Shown: positions 21,551 through 34,200 of the stretch, in pieces
How positions within the stretch are numbered: the stretch's first letter is position 1
Layout: every line of letters starts with the position of its first letter
NCBI RefSeq assembly: GCF_954871325.1
Contig: NC_088775.1
Location: 80,267,561-80,331,560, forward strand
From: Gordionus sp. m RMFG-2023
Taxonomy: Eukaryota > Nematomorpha > Gordioida > Chordodea > Parachordodidae
Direction: 5' to 3'
Length of the DNA: 64,000 bases
Notes under the pieces: model-generated
Seen by the model: only the letters and a program-made list of their open reading frames with translations
Databases searched by the model: none
What the model was told of the DNA's origin: nothing
Translations under genes and position numbers: made by a program

Positions 21551-22553
21551 ATATAATTCAGTTTATTAATATAAATGTAATATATAATCTATACCTAAAG
21601 CGAATTATTTATTCGATTCAGATTTTATTAATAAAGAAAATAGATTATTCTTCGAATAATTTTTTTTTATCCATAATTCGATTTAATTCGTAAGTATTTA
21701 AAATGTTCCTCGCGGAAGTTATTTTATTTTTTTTAAAATTTATTTCCACATCTGTAAATTACTTTTTTAAATTTCAATATTTCATTTTAAAAAAAAATTT
21801 TAACAATTTTATTTTTCGATTATAATAATGTTTTAGGAATAAGAAATTCGATTCGTACGAATAAGTTCAGTGTCAAGTATTTACCAAGGTTTTCTAAACC
21901 TCACTGAGCCAATGATGCAGGAACCCCAATGGAGGCTACTCCACTAGGTTCATAGATTACCCAATTATGGTCCAACTCAAGGAAATTGTCGTTACAACAG
22001 CTAATTTATTTAAATTTCTGTAATCTGATTAATCAGATCATTAATAAAAAGGATCAAATTTTATTAAGCATATCTCTCGAACTTTTAAATCCATATCACT
22101 CTAGTCTTTAATTCTTTTCCTTACTTCAGTTTCTTTTTTAATTTTAAATATATTTCATTAAAATTAAAAATTTCCTTCAGTTTAACATTCCATGAGTTGA
22201 ACGATTATCAGATTACCCCCATCTATATAATTTTTCCCAGAAAACTTAATAGCATAATCAAATTAGTTTTGATAAAAAAAAGTATAAAACACAACAAGCT
22301 TAATTGAATCAAATAAAAAAAATGAGAATGAGAATGACTAAGAAGCAAAAGCGCTAGGCGAACGAGATTAGGGGTAATGACAACCTATTGATTATCATCA
22401 AATGGCTATATTTTATTTCAATCCTAAATTATGAATGTTTGATATAATTTTGTTGAATGGAGGTTAAATAGTGGCTCAATAAATTTGAAAAAATTTTTTT
22501 ATATATCATCGATGTGTGCGAATATATAAAAGGGGTGGGGGGGAGTAACTAAA
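21551..22553. other. AT-rich, inverted ATTCGA-type repeats, no gene
   Basis: Between 21600 and 21870 the words GAATTATT, ATTCGATTC and TTCGAATAA recur in both directions, the look of a decayed transposon end. Upstream exons of the AKAP7-like gene were searched for here without success. A GC-richer patch at 21890-21980 (CCTCACTGAGCCAATGATGC) was not recognised. Confidence 0.4.
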
Positions 22554-22812
22554 ATTTTATATAAAATCGGGTTCGGGCTTGGTCGGGTCAGTTTTTTAAA
22601 ATATATCTAAATTTATAAATTTTATGTTTAATTTAAAATATTCGATTTTATTTATAGAAACTAGACGCCATATAACATATATCTTTTATTTTGAGTGGCT
22701 GAGCAGGTATTTTTTTTAAAAATATTTCGGATTCGGGCAGGCCGACAAAACTTTTTTATAAAAATTGGGCTGGGTCGGGCTTTAGAAATTAGGCCCGATG
22801 CAGATCACTAAT
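22554..22812. mobile_element. hAT-like short element with GGGCCGGGC-type ends, copy 1
   Basis: G/C-rich stretches CGGGTTCGGGCTTGGTCGGG on the left and GGGCTGGGTCGGGCTTTAG on the right enclose an AT-rich core. The right edge TTAGGCCCGATGCAGATCAC is shared with the copy near 60600 (TTAGGCCCGTACAGATCACC). It has no coding capacity. Confidence 0.6.
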
Positions 22813-24422
22813 TTAAAATATTGAATTAAAGGGATTTTAAAAATAAATTTCGCTAAAATAAGAATACATGTGTGTTAAAATAAAATAAGAAATAAAAAAA
22901 GACGTCAATTTGCGTAAAGTTTCATTTATAGTAATCATTATGATAGTTAAACCTTTATGGTTAAACGATAGCATAGATCTATAATTTAACATTATGAATT
23001 TGTAATTTAGGCAGTTAGATGCCATGTAACGTTATTTAAGTGGTTTCTATAAGCGAGGCCTAAGGATTTCTCTACATGAACAATGATTAAATAATATAAA
23101 CTTTTATTTTTATAATATACGCATTTATTTATAGTTATTTCTGTCGGATTTATTCCAACGAATGTAATAATTTATTATTCGTGTTTATTACTATTTGGTT
23201 CGAAATAAATCAAAAATTTTAATTAAATCTTAAATAGCAGCCTGGCTTGAGTGTATATCTAAAAGTGTTGCCTACAAATTTTTATATCTCGCGAAGACGC
23301 TGTCTACATCTGCGTTGAATCTATTTAAATTGCACTGTAATCACTACATTTGGCTCCGATTGACAATTTTGATATGAGAATTATTAATAAAAAAAAAATC
23401 ATTTATAATTACTTTTTACCCTTAGCAGCATTTCGTAGTTTTGTTTATCACTTTTGTCACAATGTAATAAAATTACCTTGTTTCCAAAATTTCCTAAACC
23501 CTTCAATTTTATACGAAACAATGACAAATCGGGTGAGAATTCTTGAGATATAAAATCAAATATTCTAGCCACTCTAAAAAAAATTATTATTAGAATAAAT
23601 ATAATATATATACCATATATTTGAAATTTAAAAGGGATTTCTGGTCAAAAATTTTATAAGAAAAAACAATAAAATAAATTATCAAAAAATATATTTTTCT
23701 GAATAAATGTCAAAAATGTATTTGATCAGGCGCTCCAATCTCAATCACCCCCGAACCATTTTTTTGGCCACGAATTTGAAATTATATATCGAGTTTATTC
23801 CCAAGAAAATAAAACGATTTCAGCAAAATAATAAAAATTGGCCTGTCATATTTAATCCCATCAAAAGAATAAGCCGGGTTTAGTAATACAAAAACCTGTA
23901 CAATGTGGCAATATTTTTAAAAATCAGGGGGGGGGGGGGGCGAGATTAACCCTTTGAGGAGCAAGGGGAACAATGAATTGAAAGCATTATTTTAAATTTT
24001 CTGCCACTAAGGCTTGCTTCTAAAAAAGATAAAATTATATATTTTTAACCTATAAAATATTTTGATGATTAAAACATATTTAATATGCTGGAGGTGCAAT
24101 CAATTTAACCTTCTCCTTTATTTAATCATTTTAAAAAAAAATCGCTATGCCTCCTGATATGGTTAGGAGAGGTGGTATCAATATGATGTCACTTATTTTT
24201 ATATGTAAATAAAATTTTCGGGACTTTTATTTCTGTGCTTCAAAATGGTTGAAATAAATTAAATATTATTTTTTCTTTCAAAATTATATAAATTAATCAG
24301 TTTGAAAAATATTAGCAAACCACAAAACGTAGCATTTAAGTTATTTATTTACTGTTTAAATTTTCAATTTGCCTTTGAAAGGATTGCAAAATATTGAAAT
24401 TTTATCAATTCTGGGACCAAAC
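22813..24422. other. AT-rich intergenic with a G14 tract
   Basis: No coding sequence can be supported. A run of 14 G lies at 23927-23940 in otherwise AT-rich DNA. Open frames near 22837 and 23350 have no recognisable motif. Confidence 0.45.
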
Positions 24423-24981
24423 CAGGGACCTGAACAGTTATTTATAACAGTTCAGTTTGGTTACGGTTCAGTATGTAAAAAATTATAATGATTACGTTTT
24501 GGTTATGGTTCTTAAGAAAAAATTTATAAAGGTTCCATTCGGTTCAGCTAATTATAAAGGTTCATTATGGTTAGAAATTTTTTTTTCATTGAAGCAACAC
24601 CATCTTCTAATTTAATTTTATTGTAAGCATCTATGGATTATATATAAAAAAAATATATAAGATTTAAAATAACTCATTTTTAAATATATTATTTGAAATA
24701 TAAATGGATTCCTTTTTGTTCGTCATGAAGATAACACAAATTTTAGCCCCGAAAAGGCCCTTTCTACAGAAACTTGTGTTGCGGGAAGATCAAGTTTATA
24801 TAATTCTGGATATTCAAATTACTTCCATGTCTAAATATAAACACTGAACTGGTTTAGCCTTTTTTTATAAAGGTTCTTTTTACTCCTTCAAAAAATAATT
24901 ATATCGGTTAGGTTACAGATCAGATATTTATAACGGTTTATAATGGTTTAATGGTTGATTACGGTTCACTCCAGGACCCTG
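24423..24981 (-). mobile_element. hAT element, 559 bp, perfect 8-bp duplication
   Basis: The ends are CAGGGACCTGAAC and the inverted CCAGGACCCTG. The flanks GACCAAAC at 24415-24422 and 24982-24989 are identical 8-mers. Subterminal zones repeat GGTTACGGTTC / TAATGGTTTAATGGTT words on both sides. The only coding remnant is on the minus strand at about 24830-24710: DLPATQVSVERAFSGLKFVL, the hATC core with V-E-R-A-F-S. A stop follows (SS-stop-RTKRN). This is an internally deleted derivative that kept its C-terminal coding tip. Confidence 0.9.
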
Positions 24982-24989
24982 GACCAAAC

Positions 24990-26535
24990 TGTAATAATGA
25001 TGAAAAATAAAATCCATAATTCTGAAGGTCACTTATAAATATAAACCAGAGGCTAATATGCCATTCTATACTACCTTGACTGAAAGGTGAAATTATATCA
25101 TACAATAAAAATGAATATATAATTTTTAAACTAAAAATAAAATTGGAGTAGATAATCTTCTCCAATTATATTATTTTTTAAAAAAATTTCATTATATGAA
25201 TGTAACAAAAAAGATATATTATTTTAGCTAATTGCATTAAATAACTGACTTTGAAGTTGAAAATAAATAATCAGATTTATCAAAAAATAAATTATAAATA
25301 AGGAATTTGGTAGCATAACATATTGTTTATCATCTATATTGGAACTAGATGATCAGTTCATTCTTGGTCAGTCTTTATTTTATTTTTTGTATGTATACAT
25401 TTTGATGTATATTTTTATGAAAGGCAAATGGGATTTGGAACTGATGGGCCTATCCCAAAAATTTATAAGTTATTTTAATTAATAACTAATGAAAGAATTG
25501 TCTATCTTTTAAAATGGAAGAATAAAATATTGTTAGACATTAAATTTTTGGGAATTCTAATGTGATTGGAAAATAATAAGTGCAAGAATTCCTTAATAAA
25601 ATAGTCGCAAGAAAAAGGTGCAATCCTTATATGATTCAAAACGTTCTTTTAAATGATATGTATATTAAATCAGTGATGAGAAATTAGAGATAACTTGTAA
25701 TTTTTATTAAAAAATTCTTAAATTTAATTATTACTAATTTTACTACATATTTTACTACCCTAAAAAAATATACATGTAAGAAGCAAAATTAAAATTGATT
25801 ATTTTTTAATATAAATAAAAATGCTTGTACAATATTGTTAAATAAACATTTGGAAAACATTTATAAAATCATGTATTTTTTTAATAAATAAAAAGAAATA
25901 ATACAATTGTGTTATTTTACATTTAAAGGGAAGCAAATAAAAAAAGATGCTTATCTTATTTTTTAAATTAAAAAATTTCTTTTTAACAAAAATTAATTTA
26001 AAATCAATTGTGTTTTAAGTTTTTGAATGGTTTGACAAATAAAAAAAAATGGTTTTAAAAACTTTGACCCAGCCTGTAAAACTATCTTGCACAATTTGTT
26101 TAGCCTGATCCCAAAATATTTTTGGCAAGTCCCCAGGCCATAGTTGGCACAACATTTTTTGTAAGAGGGCTCAGGGAAAGAATTAATCAAAACCTCAAAT
26201 AACAGGTTACAATAAAGATTAAATTTAAATTCATAAAAAATTTTTTATTTTATAAAACCTGTTTTCAATATTTGCATTGATGTTTAATAATAACAAAGTT
26301 AAATGAATTTTTTCTAATTGTATAAGAGCATTTTCTAAGTTTTTGTCATGTAATACAAATAGGTTTTGAACTTGTTTTATGTTAGCAATTATCTAATTGT
26401 AATATATATGATTAAATATACCATATGTATTTATATGATAAACTTCACAATTATCTATGTGAATTGATATAAAGTGTGTAGGTATGATTTTTTTCATTTT
26501 TTCTGTTGTAATAATAAATATAATTAAAAGTAAAT
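24990..26535. other. AT-rich intergenic, nothing recognised
   Basis: Frames on the minus strand (25165-24959, 26190-25993) have no motif and no splice context. No repeats with defined edges were seen. Confidence 0.45.
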
Positions 26536-26539
26536 ATAT

Positions 26540-26668
26540 TTAACTCGCTTTCTTTAGGGATTCTAAACTTCGACAAATGTCATTTTTATTTCTGCAATAT
26601 TTAATTTTTTGCTTAACTCTTTGCGTAACTTCAGATAAGATATTTTTATCTAGATAATTTATATCCAT
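26540..26668 (-). CDS. Possible small exon, charged helical peptide
   Basis: From ATG at 26668 the minus strand reads MDINYLDKNILSEVTQRVKQ, then KIKYCRNKNDICRSLESLKK and a stop, 42 residues. Composition (K, E, D, R well spread, two Cys) looks more like coding sequence than the surrounding AT-rich noise. The frame stays open upstream of the ATG to about 26700. I recognise no family. It may be the last exon of a gene, a complete micro-protein, or chance. Confidence 0.3.
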   Translation of the reverse strand: MDINYLDKNILSEVTQRVKQKIKYCRNKNDICRSLESLKKAS

Positions 26669-26988
26669 ATCAATATTTATTTCAAATACTTTAGTTTTAT
26701 TTCAAAAATAATTATAAACCATGTGTTTTATGACTGATGGACCTTCAAATTTGACTGATTGTTTAATCATCATGTAATATAAAAAATAAAATTTTACTCC
26801 TTTGATAATGGCCATTAGGGTGCATTGTCTTTGCAAATTTATAAAAAAAACTGAACATATAAAAAAATATCGTCTAATTGAGTAGCTGCTTGGAAAAATA
26901 CATCCTTGAACGAGGATCCATGGTCTAATCCTCGAAATGGTCAATTTTATCTGATGCCAACCTATTGGGCTACTAAGTCAGTATAATG

Positions 26989-28160
26989 CATAGGCGTAGC
27001 CAGGATTTTCATAAGGGGGGGGAATTAAAAAATTACTGGGGGCTTCGCCCCTAGACCCCCTTTTCGCTTTTAGTCTATATATAGTCATAAATATTTTTAC
27101 AAATTTTAATATAAGCCTGGAACAAATATGAAATATATTTTTATTAGTTTATATGAAATATATTTTTATTAGTTTATATAAAAATAAAAACATAATAAAT
27201 AACTTGTATTGTATATACCTTAATATAAAAGCATGGTAATAATTTATTCCAAACAATTATAAGTAATTTATTTATAAAAAGTAAGTAGACATATAGTTTA
27301 TTTTACTCTATTATATAGAATTAGTTATAAAATACTAGGTAAAATTCCACTTTTACAGACATATTTGACAGTTAGAGAATATATTACAGTTAATAATTTA
27401 ACAAATTTTACTAATCAATGCTCTTGATATTAAATATGCAACAATTTGCATTCAATTATTTAACGCCATCTATTTGTTTTAAGAAAAATGATATTTAAAT
27501 TTAATTTTCATATTATTCATCCCACAATGTCTTTAAAAGATATTTTCTGATGTCCTTATCAATATTTTATAGTTATCTGTAAAATAGATTATTCGCTATA
27601 TAGGTAAAAATTACTTGATTGTCATTTGATAATTAGATATACTGTAAATCTACCACATATAATATTCCCCTGTTTGTATTGTGCTTTAATATTTTTTTAA
27701 TTTATGATTTAATTTATCAATAGTTTTAAAATTATATTTAACTTTTATTAAGATTAATAAATTAAAATTACTCACTTTATAAAAAATTATATTTGATATA
27801 TTATATTATTTATTAATTTTATGGATCTATTATTAGTAATTATAATACAATTCACTTCTATCTTAAGACTTATCTTTGGCTTATATTCCATTTATTAAAA
27901 AACATTTTTGGTTCATTTTATATTAATTTATTTTCCCAAAAATCTATAAATTATGATGAATAGTTTCATAAAAAATATCAACTTTTACATTTTTCTTATA
28001 AATTATTATTTAAGATATATGCATACCTATTTGAGGGTCAGGGAGTGGGGGGAGGACTAAGGGGGATATTTTTTATTAGCTAAAAATGATATTTACAAAA
28101 AGTGATAAATTTCTGAAGGGGGGGAATTTCCCCTTGCCCCCCCCCCTGGCTACGCCTATG
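26989..28160. mobile_element. Non-autonomous hAT-type element, 1172 bp, perfect 8-bp duplication
   Basis: The inverted ends CATAGGCGTAGCCAGG and CCTGGCTACGCCTATG are exact complements, and GTATAATG flanks both sides (26981-26988, 28161-28168). G-rich and C-rich tracts lie just inside the ends (GGGGGGGGAATT, GGGGCTTCGCCCC). The AT-rich interior has no transposase remnant. The right end is 127 bp before the PRCC start codon, so the element sits in the probable promoter or 5' untranslated region. A related fragment occurs at about 62847. Confidence 0.92.
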
Positions 28161-28287
28161 GTATAATGGTAAAAGAGTCTTCAAAACGTGGGGATGACAA
28201 ATATAAATTTAACAGAATATGGTTATTGTTTAAAAAATTATTATATGTTTTAGGAAGAAATAATTGCCACAACATCATTAGCATTAA

Positions 28288-31200
28288 ATGCTTGGATTAG
28301 TTGATTATGATAATGAAAGCGATGAAGAAGACGACTGTGGTAATATTCGAATTTATAACCATTACAAAAAAGTTGTTCTATCTTTATAGATGATAAATTA
28401 CTCCACGTCAATATAAAAGATATAGTAATTAAAGAACGGAATGTATCTAACAAAAGAATTAAAATAATAGCTCCAAAATTAGATAATGTAAATTAAAGTA
28501 ATTTTATTAAAATAATAATGTATTAGTCGATAGATGATGATATAGAAACCATCAACACCAAAGACATCACATTAAAATACAAATCAGAAACATCAGTTAA
28601 CAATTAATATCAATATAATTTTTATTATTGATATTATAAAGATATGCAAATTGCTTTCCATCCTTCCTGAGCCTTCCCATAAATTTAGCAAAAATTTATA
28701 CCAAAGCAATAAACCACAATTTTCTAAAAATGCTCATAAAGATACAAATGTATTACAGAAAAAATTAAACAAAGTCAAAGATGATGTAAAATTTGAAGAG
28801 GATAATTTAAACACTAAATTCATACCAAATATACTTTATAATAATGAAAAAATTTCTTCTAATGAGGGTAAGAGCTCTCCTATAAGCTTTTTCTTTGATG
28901 ATGAACAGGATAATATTAATATTAATAAAGATATTAGTAAAGACACAGAACCACATAATATTATACATATTTATGATGATAAAGATCTTATACATATAGT
29001 AAATATTTTGATTGTTGCCTTTTTAATATTTTTAAATACGAGGAACCTGTTATTGATACTATACAATCAACTATTTCTGAAAATAATCAAACAATTGAAT
29101 TTGATCCAGAAATTGAAGTAAAAATAATAAATCAATTTTTATATCAATTTTACACAAATTGATTTAGAAAAAATACATTTTACATTATGACATATTGAAT
29201 AAAGCTAAGACTCACCAGCTATAATTATCAATCCTATTTATATTTTTTTTCTTATATTTTTAAGCACCAACAAAAACCTGAAATTTACTTGAAATTCATA
29301 TTACAAGGGCATATATTTATGTGGAAATGAGTGATATAGGTTGGTTCCTGACTTTGTTTAAAACTTTGACCAACATCGTTTTTATAGATAATTAAGGAAA
29401 TAGATTTACAAATTGTAATGCTATAAATGTTACCTCAAAAAAGAATGATTTCTTCTTATGTTTGAAAAAGAAACATGTTATTCGTTAACTTGTAAGGAAC
29501 CCATTACTGGCTATTCAAAAAAGTTATGTTACTAATTACTTAAAAAATGTTGACCAAATCCATATACCTGAACCCAAATCCAACTTATAAATATAATAAT
29601 ATATTGTGAATATTTTGCCCAATCATATTTTTATGCATAAAGGACAAGTATCTCTATATTAGGATATAAATAATTATTTTTAAGTTTTCTTTTTTTTAAT
29701 AATTGTTCTCTTCTTAATCTGAAAATATTTCCTAATTTTTACTTAAAACTAGAAACTCGAATCACTCGAGTTTTGAAAGATAACCAATTAAAATCTAGAG
29801 GATGAGCAGTTCAATTTAATATTAATTATTTATTTTGCATTTAATTCGAAATAACTTTCTTCTAGGACCAGCCTAACTTTATTATAGATTTTTATATATT
29901 TATAAATATATCATCAAAAAAGTAATATATGTTTATTTAATTAATAATAATAGGGATCTGACCTAAAGTCATAAAAATTGGCTTAGATCCAAGCTGACTA
30001 GATGAGTTGGCTTTGGCTTGAGTTGGCTCAATAGTTGGATTTGTCCTAATATAAAATATATATTTTTATTCCTATTTGTGAAACTACTGAAACGGCATCC
30101 TCCTATGGATAAAAAGGCCGCATTTCTTAATTTATTTTCTAAAGTCGTTCTTAAATGTATTTTCGGCGAAAATTTATATACAATCAAATAAGCGGAATGT
30201 TTAAATATAAAGCTTGGAGTAAATTAAAAACGTTCAATGTTATTAAAAGATTGCACAGTGAGTCGTTTATAAATTTATCATTGTTATCTTCGTAACTTTT
30301 TGTTCACCTATAAAAGTGATTTTAAAAAAAATTCACTAATAAATCAGATATTTTTTGATAATATATTTTATTTGTATAAAAAAATAAACACTTATAAATT
30401 TATTATTGTAAAATAAAACGAAAATATAATTTTAATATTTAAAATTTACTAAAAAAGATATTTTATCTAAAAATTCAAAAATTTGTGACGTTCTTTCATA
30501 TATGGCTGTTAAATTTGTAATATGCTCATCGATTCTTTCATATTTTTTATTTCTTCACCGCACTCTAGATCCATTATTGATCTGGATAATTTTGAGGGCG
30601 TTAGAATGTTGATGACCTATTAGAGTTTTTATAAGAATATAAACATTTGGGTGAGCGTGTGCCGTTTTTCTCTTTAAGGCATGATGAAACCCCACTAATT
30701 GATTATTGGTGTGGGGACCATCGACTTTATATCTAAATTATATGAAAATTTTTAAAATTAATTAATTGTATTTTAAATACCTTGTCCATATTCCATGAGG
30801 AAATATGGCATTAAAACCTAGCCATGTCGTATCCATATACTCCATAAAATCCATGAGCATGGGATTTTCAGACTCCATAATATAACAATTTTGCCTTACC
30901 CTAGATATATCTTCCTCCTTACAAAAAGGCAAAGTTGTCATGCGCCTAACAACTTTGTGAACATTGGAGTAGTTCAGGTACAAGCTTACCAACCCTAAAG
31001 ATTGACATCTTCACGATAACGCTTGGGAATAATGGGAAAAACTTCCTAAACAAAATTATATTAGAATACAAATCATAAATTTAACCCTTTATAACCATGC
31101 TAGGAAATACAAACTTGAGAGCTGATATAGCAGCTGCCTCAAAGTTGCTTGGCCAAATCGAGGAATAAAGGTTGTCTGGCGTTCGGCGCAAAAATTAATA

Positions 31201-34200
31201 ATAATTTGAAAAAGCCGGATATATGTTTCTTTTGTCTTATCCGGAAGGAGAGCGTAAATGATAGGCATCACAACACCTTCATACATAACATGCAAGGTAT
31301 AAAGTTGATAAAATAAGGTAGGAGCTACATGAAAAGTTCCATCCATGTAGATCTCAGAACTTTCGGTCAAACGCAACATGGAATCAGTACCAAAAACGTA
31401 TAAGTTACCTGTTCCATTAATTAGAAAACGTTCATTGTGAGTTGTCATAGCATATTCTGCTGATAACTTAATATCCAAAATCGATTGAGGCATGGGGGGC
31501 CGATATTTCATAAGGAGTCTGTCTATGTGACTCCTCAAAGATATAAATGATGGTATCACCTCAGAATAGTTTTCTATTTCTGGATCCTCCGAACATTTCT
31601 TATCCATAGTTTGTTGATAAATGTTTAAGCGTGTCTAAAGGGGATTCTGAGCTACAATGTTTTTGAGTGCTTCTTTAGTTTTAAGCATCTTGGATGTCCC
31701 TATTTTAAATAAGAGTTTCATGTATACCCGAAGCAATATAAGCACCATCAAATAAACATTTAGCATGACAATCAGCTACTCTACAACGATATTTTATAAT
31801 ATCCCTATTTTGACAGTGAAATCTATATAGATAGTTCTGAAAGAGTAACATTTCCCCCTTTTGGCTCTTGACAAAACGAGCCTTTAGTTAATTAAAAATA
31901 ATATTAATGCAATTTATTATAATTATTTTTACCATAAATATTTGAATTTAAGTCTAATAAGGCTTGTGCTATGTCAAGAGGGGAATCTAGATTTGTGTAG
32001 TTTGAAATATATCAATTTAAGAAATTATAATATATTTTATTTACTTGAGGTATTAGGCAGTAGTATGACAAAAACTTGTTCATAATTTGGAGGATTATTA
32101 CATGGACCTAAATTAAAAATATAACAATTTAAGAATTTATAATATATTTTATTTACTTGAGGTATTAGGCAGTATGACAGGAACTGGATCATAATTAGGA
32201 GGATTATTACATGGACCTAAATTAAAAGTATAACAATTTATGAATTTATAATATATTTTATTTACTTGAGGTATTAGGCAGTATGACAGAAACTTGTTCT
32301 AAATTTGGAGGATTATTACTTGGACCTAAATTAAAAATATAACAATTTAGGAATTTATAATATATTTTATTTACTTGAGGTAGGCAGTATGACAGAAACT
32401 GTTTCATAATTTGGAGGATTATTACATGGACCTAAATTAAAAATATAACAATTTAAGAATTTATAATATATTTTATTTACTTGAGGTATTAGGCAGTATG
32501 ACAGGAACTGGATCATAATTTGGAGGATTATTACTTGGACCTAAATTAAAAATATAACAATTTAAGAATTTATAATATATTTTATTTACTTAGGTATTAG
32601 GCAGTATGACAGAAACTGGTTCTAAAAGATTTATTACATGGACCTAAATTAAAAATATAACAATTTAAGAATTTATAATATATTTTATTAACTTGAGGTA
32701 TTAGGCAATATGACAGAATCTGGTGATTGTACAGATGGAAAAGTAAGATGGGTGTTATCTTATTTGAAATTAAGATGTTTAAATATTTATTTTATTACAT
32801 TTACACCTAGATGTATGTTCTATGGTAATTATGATGTCCTTTAATGATAGCTTAACCCCAGCAGAACAATTATCACGACAATTAAGGTGTACAAAATTTT
32901 TATTAGCACTTTTTATCAGGTACTCATACCCTAAATACACTATTAGATGGTTTCCTTTTTTAGTTTTCTTTAAACTAAAATAAATCTTAAATTGTTTTAT
33001 TTTTAATTTTAGGTCCATGTAATAATCCTCCAAATTATGAACCAATTTCTGTCATACTGCTTAATACCTCAAGTAAATAAAATATATTATAAATTGTTAT
33101 ATTTTTAATTTAGGTCCATGTAATAATCCTCCAAATTATGAACCAGTTTCTCTCATACTACTGCTTAATACCTCAAGTAAATAAAATATATTATTAATTC
33201 TTAAATTGTTATATTTCAAACTACACAAATCTAGATTCCCCTCTTGACATAGCACAAGCCTTATTAGAGATAAATTCTAATATTTATGGTAAAAATAATT
33301 ATAATAAATTGCATTAATATTATTTTTAATTAACTAGAGGCTCGTTTTGTCAAGAGCCAAAAGGGGAAAATGTTACTCTTCTTTCAGAACTATCTATATA
33401 GATTTCACTGTCAAAATAGGGATATTATAAAATATCGTTGTAGAGCAGCTGGCTAAATGTTTATTTGATGATGCTTATATTGCCTCGGGTATACATGATC
33501 ATCCTTTTGAAATAGGGACATTCGAGATGCTTAAAACTAAAGAAGCACTTGAAAACTTCATAGCTCAGAATCCCCTTTAGACACGCTTAAACATTTATCA
33601 ACAAACTATGGATAAGAAATGTTTGGAGGATCCAGAAATATAATACTATTCTGAGGCGATACCATCATTTATATCTTTGAGGAGTCACATAGACAGACTC
33701 CTTATGAAATATCGGCCCCCCATGCCTCAATCGATTGGATATTGAGTTATCAGCAGAATATGCTATGACAATTCGCAATGAACGTTTTCTAATCCATGGA
33801 ACAGGTAACTTATATGTTTTTGGTACTGATTCCATGTTGCGTTTGACCGAGGGTTCTGACATGATCTACATGGATGGAACTTTTCATGTAGCTCCTACCT
33901 TATTTTATCAACTTTATACCTTGCATGTTATGTATGAAGGTGTTGTGATGCCTATCATTTACGCTCTCCTTCCGGATAAGACAAAAGAAACATATATCCG
34001 GCTTTTTCAAATTATTACTAATTTTTGCGCCGAACGCCAGATAACCTTTATTCCTCGATTTGGCCAAGCAACTTTGAGGCAGCTGCTATATCAGCTCTCA
34101 AGTTTGTATTTCCTAGCATGGTTATAAAGGGTTAAATTTATGATTTGTATTCTAATATAATTTTGTTTAGGATGTTTTTTTCATTATTCTCAAGCGTTAT

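Noticed and set aside
26970-28190. tRNA-like sequence around the 26989 element (GTCAGTATAATGGTAAAAGAG when the insertion is removed)
   Set aside because: No T-arm GTTCRA motif and no acceptor stem; GTATAATG is simply the target duplication.
32008-32720. Regularly repeated units that could suggest a CRISPR array
   Set aside because: Units are about 110 bp, nearly identical throughout with no short repeat/unique spacer pattern, in a eukaryotic context.
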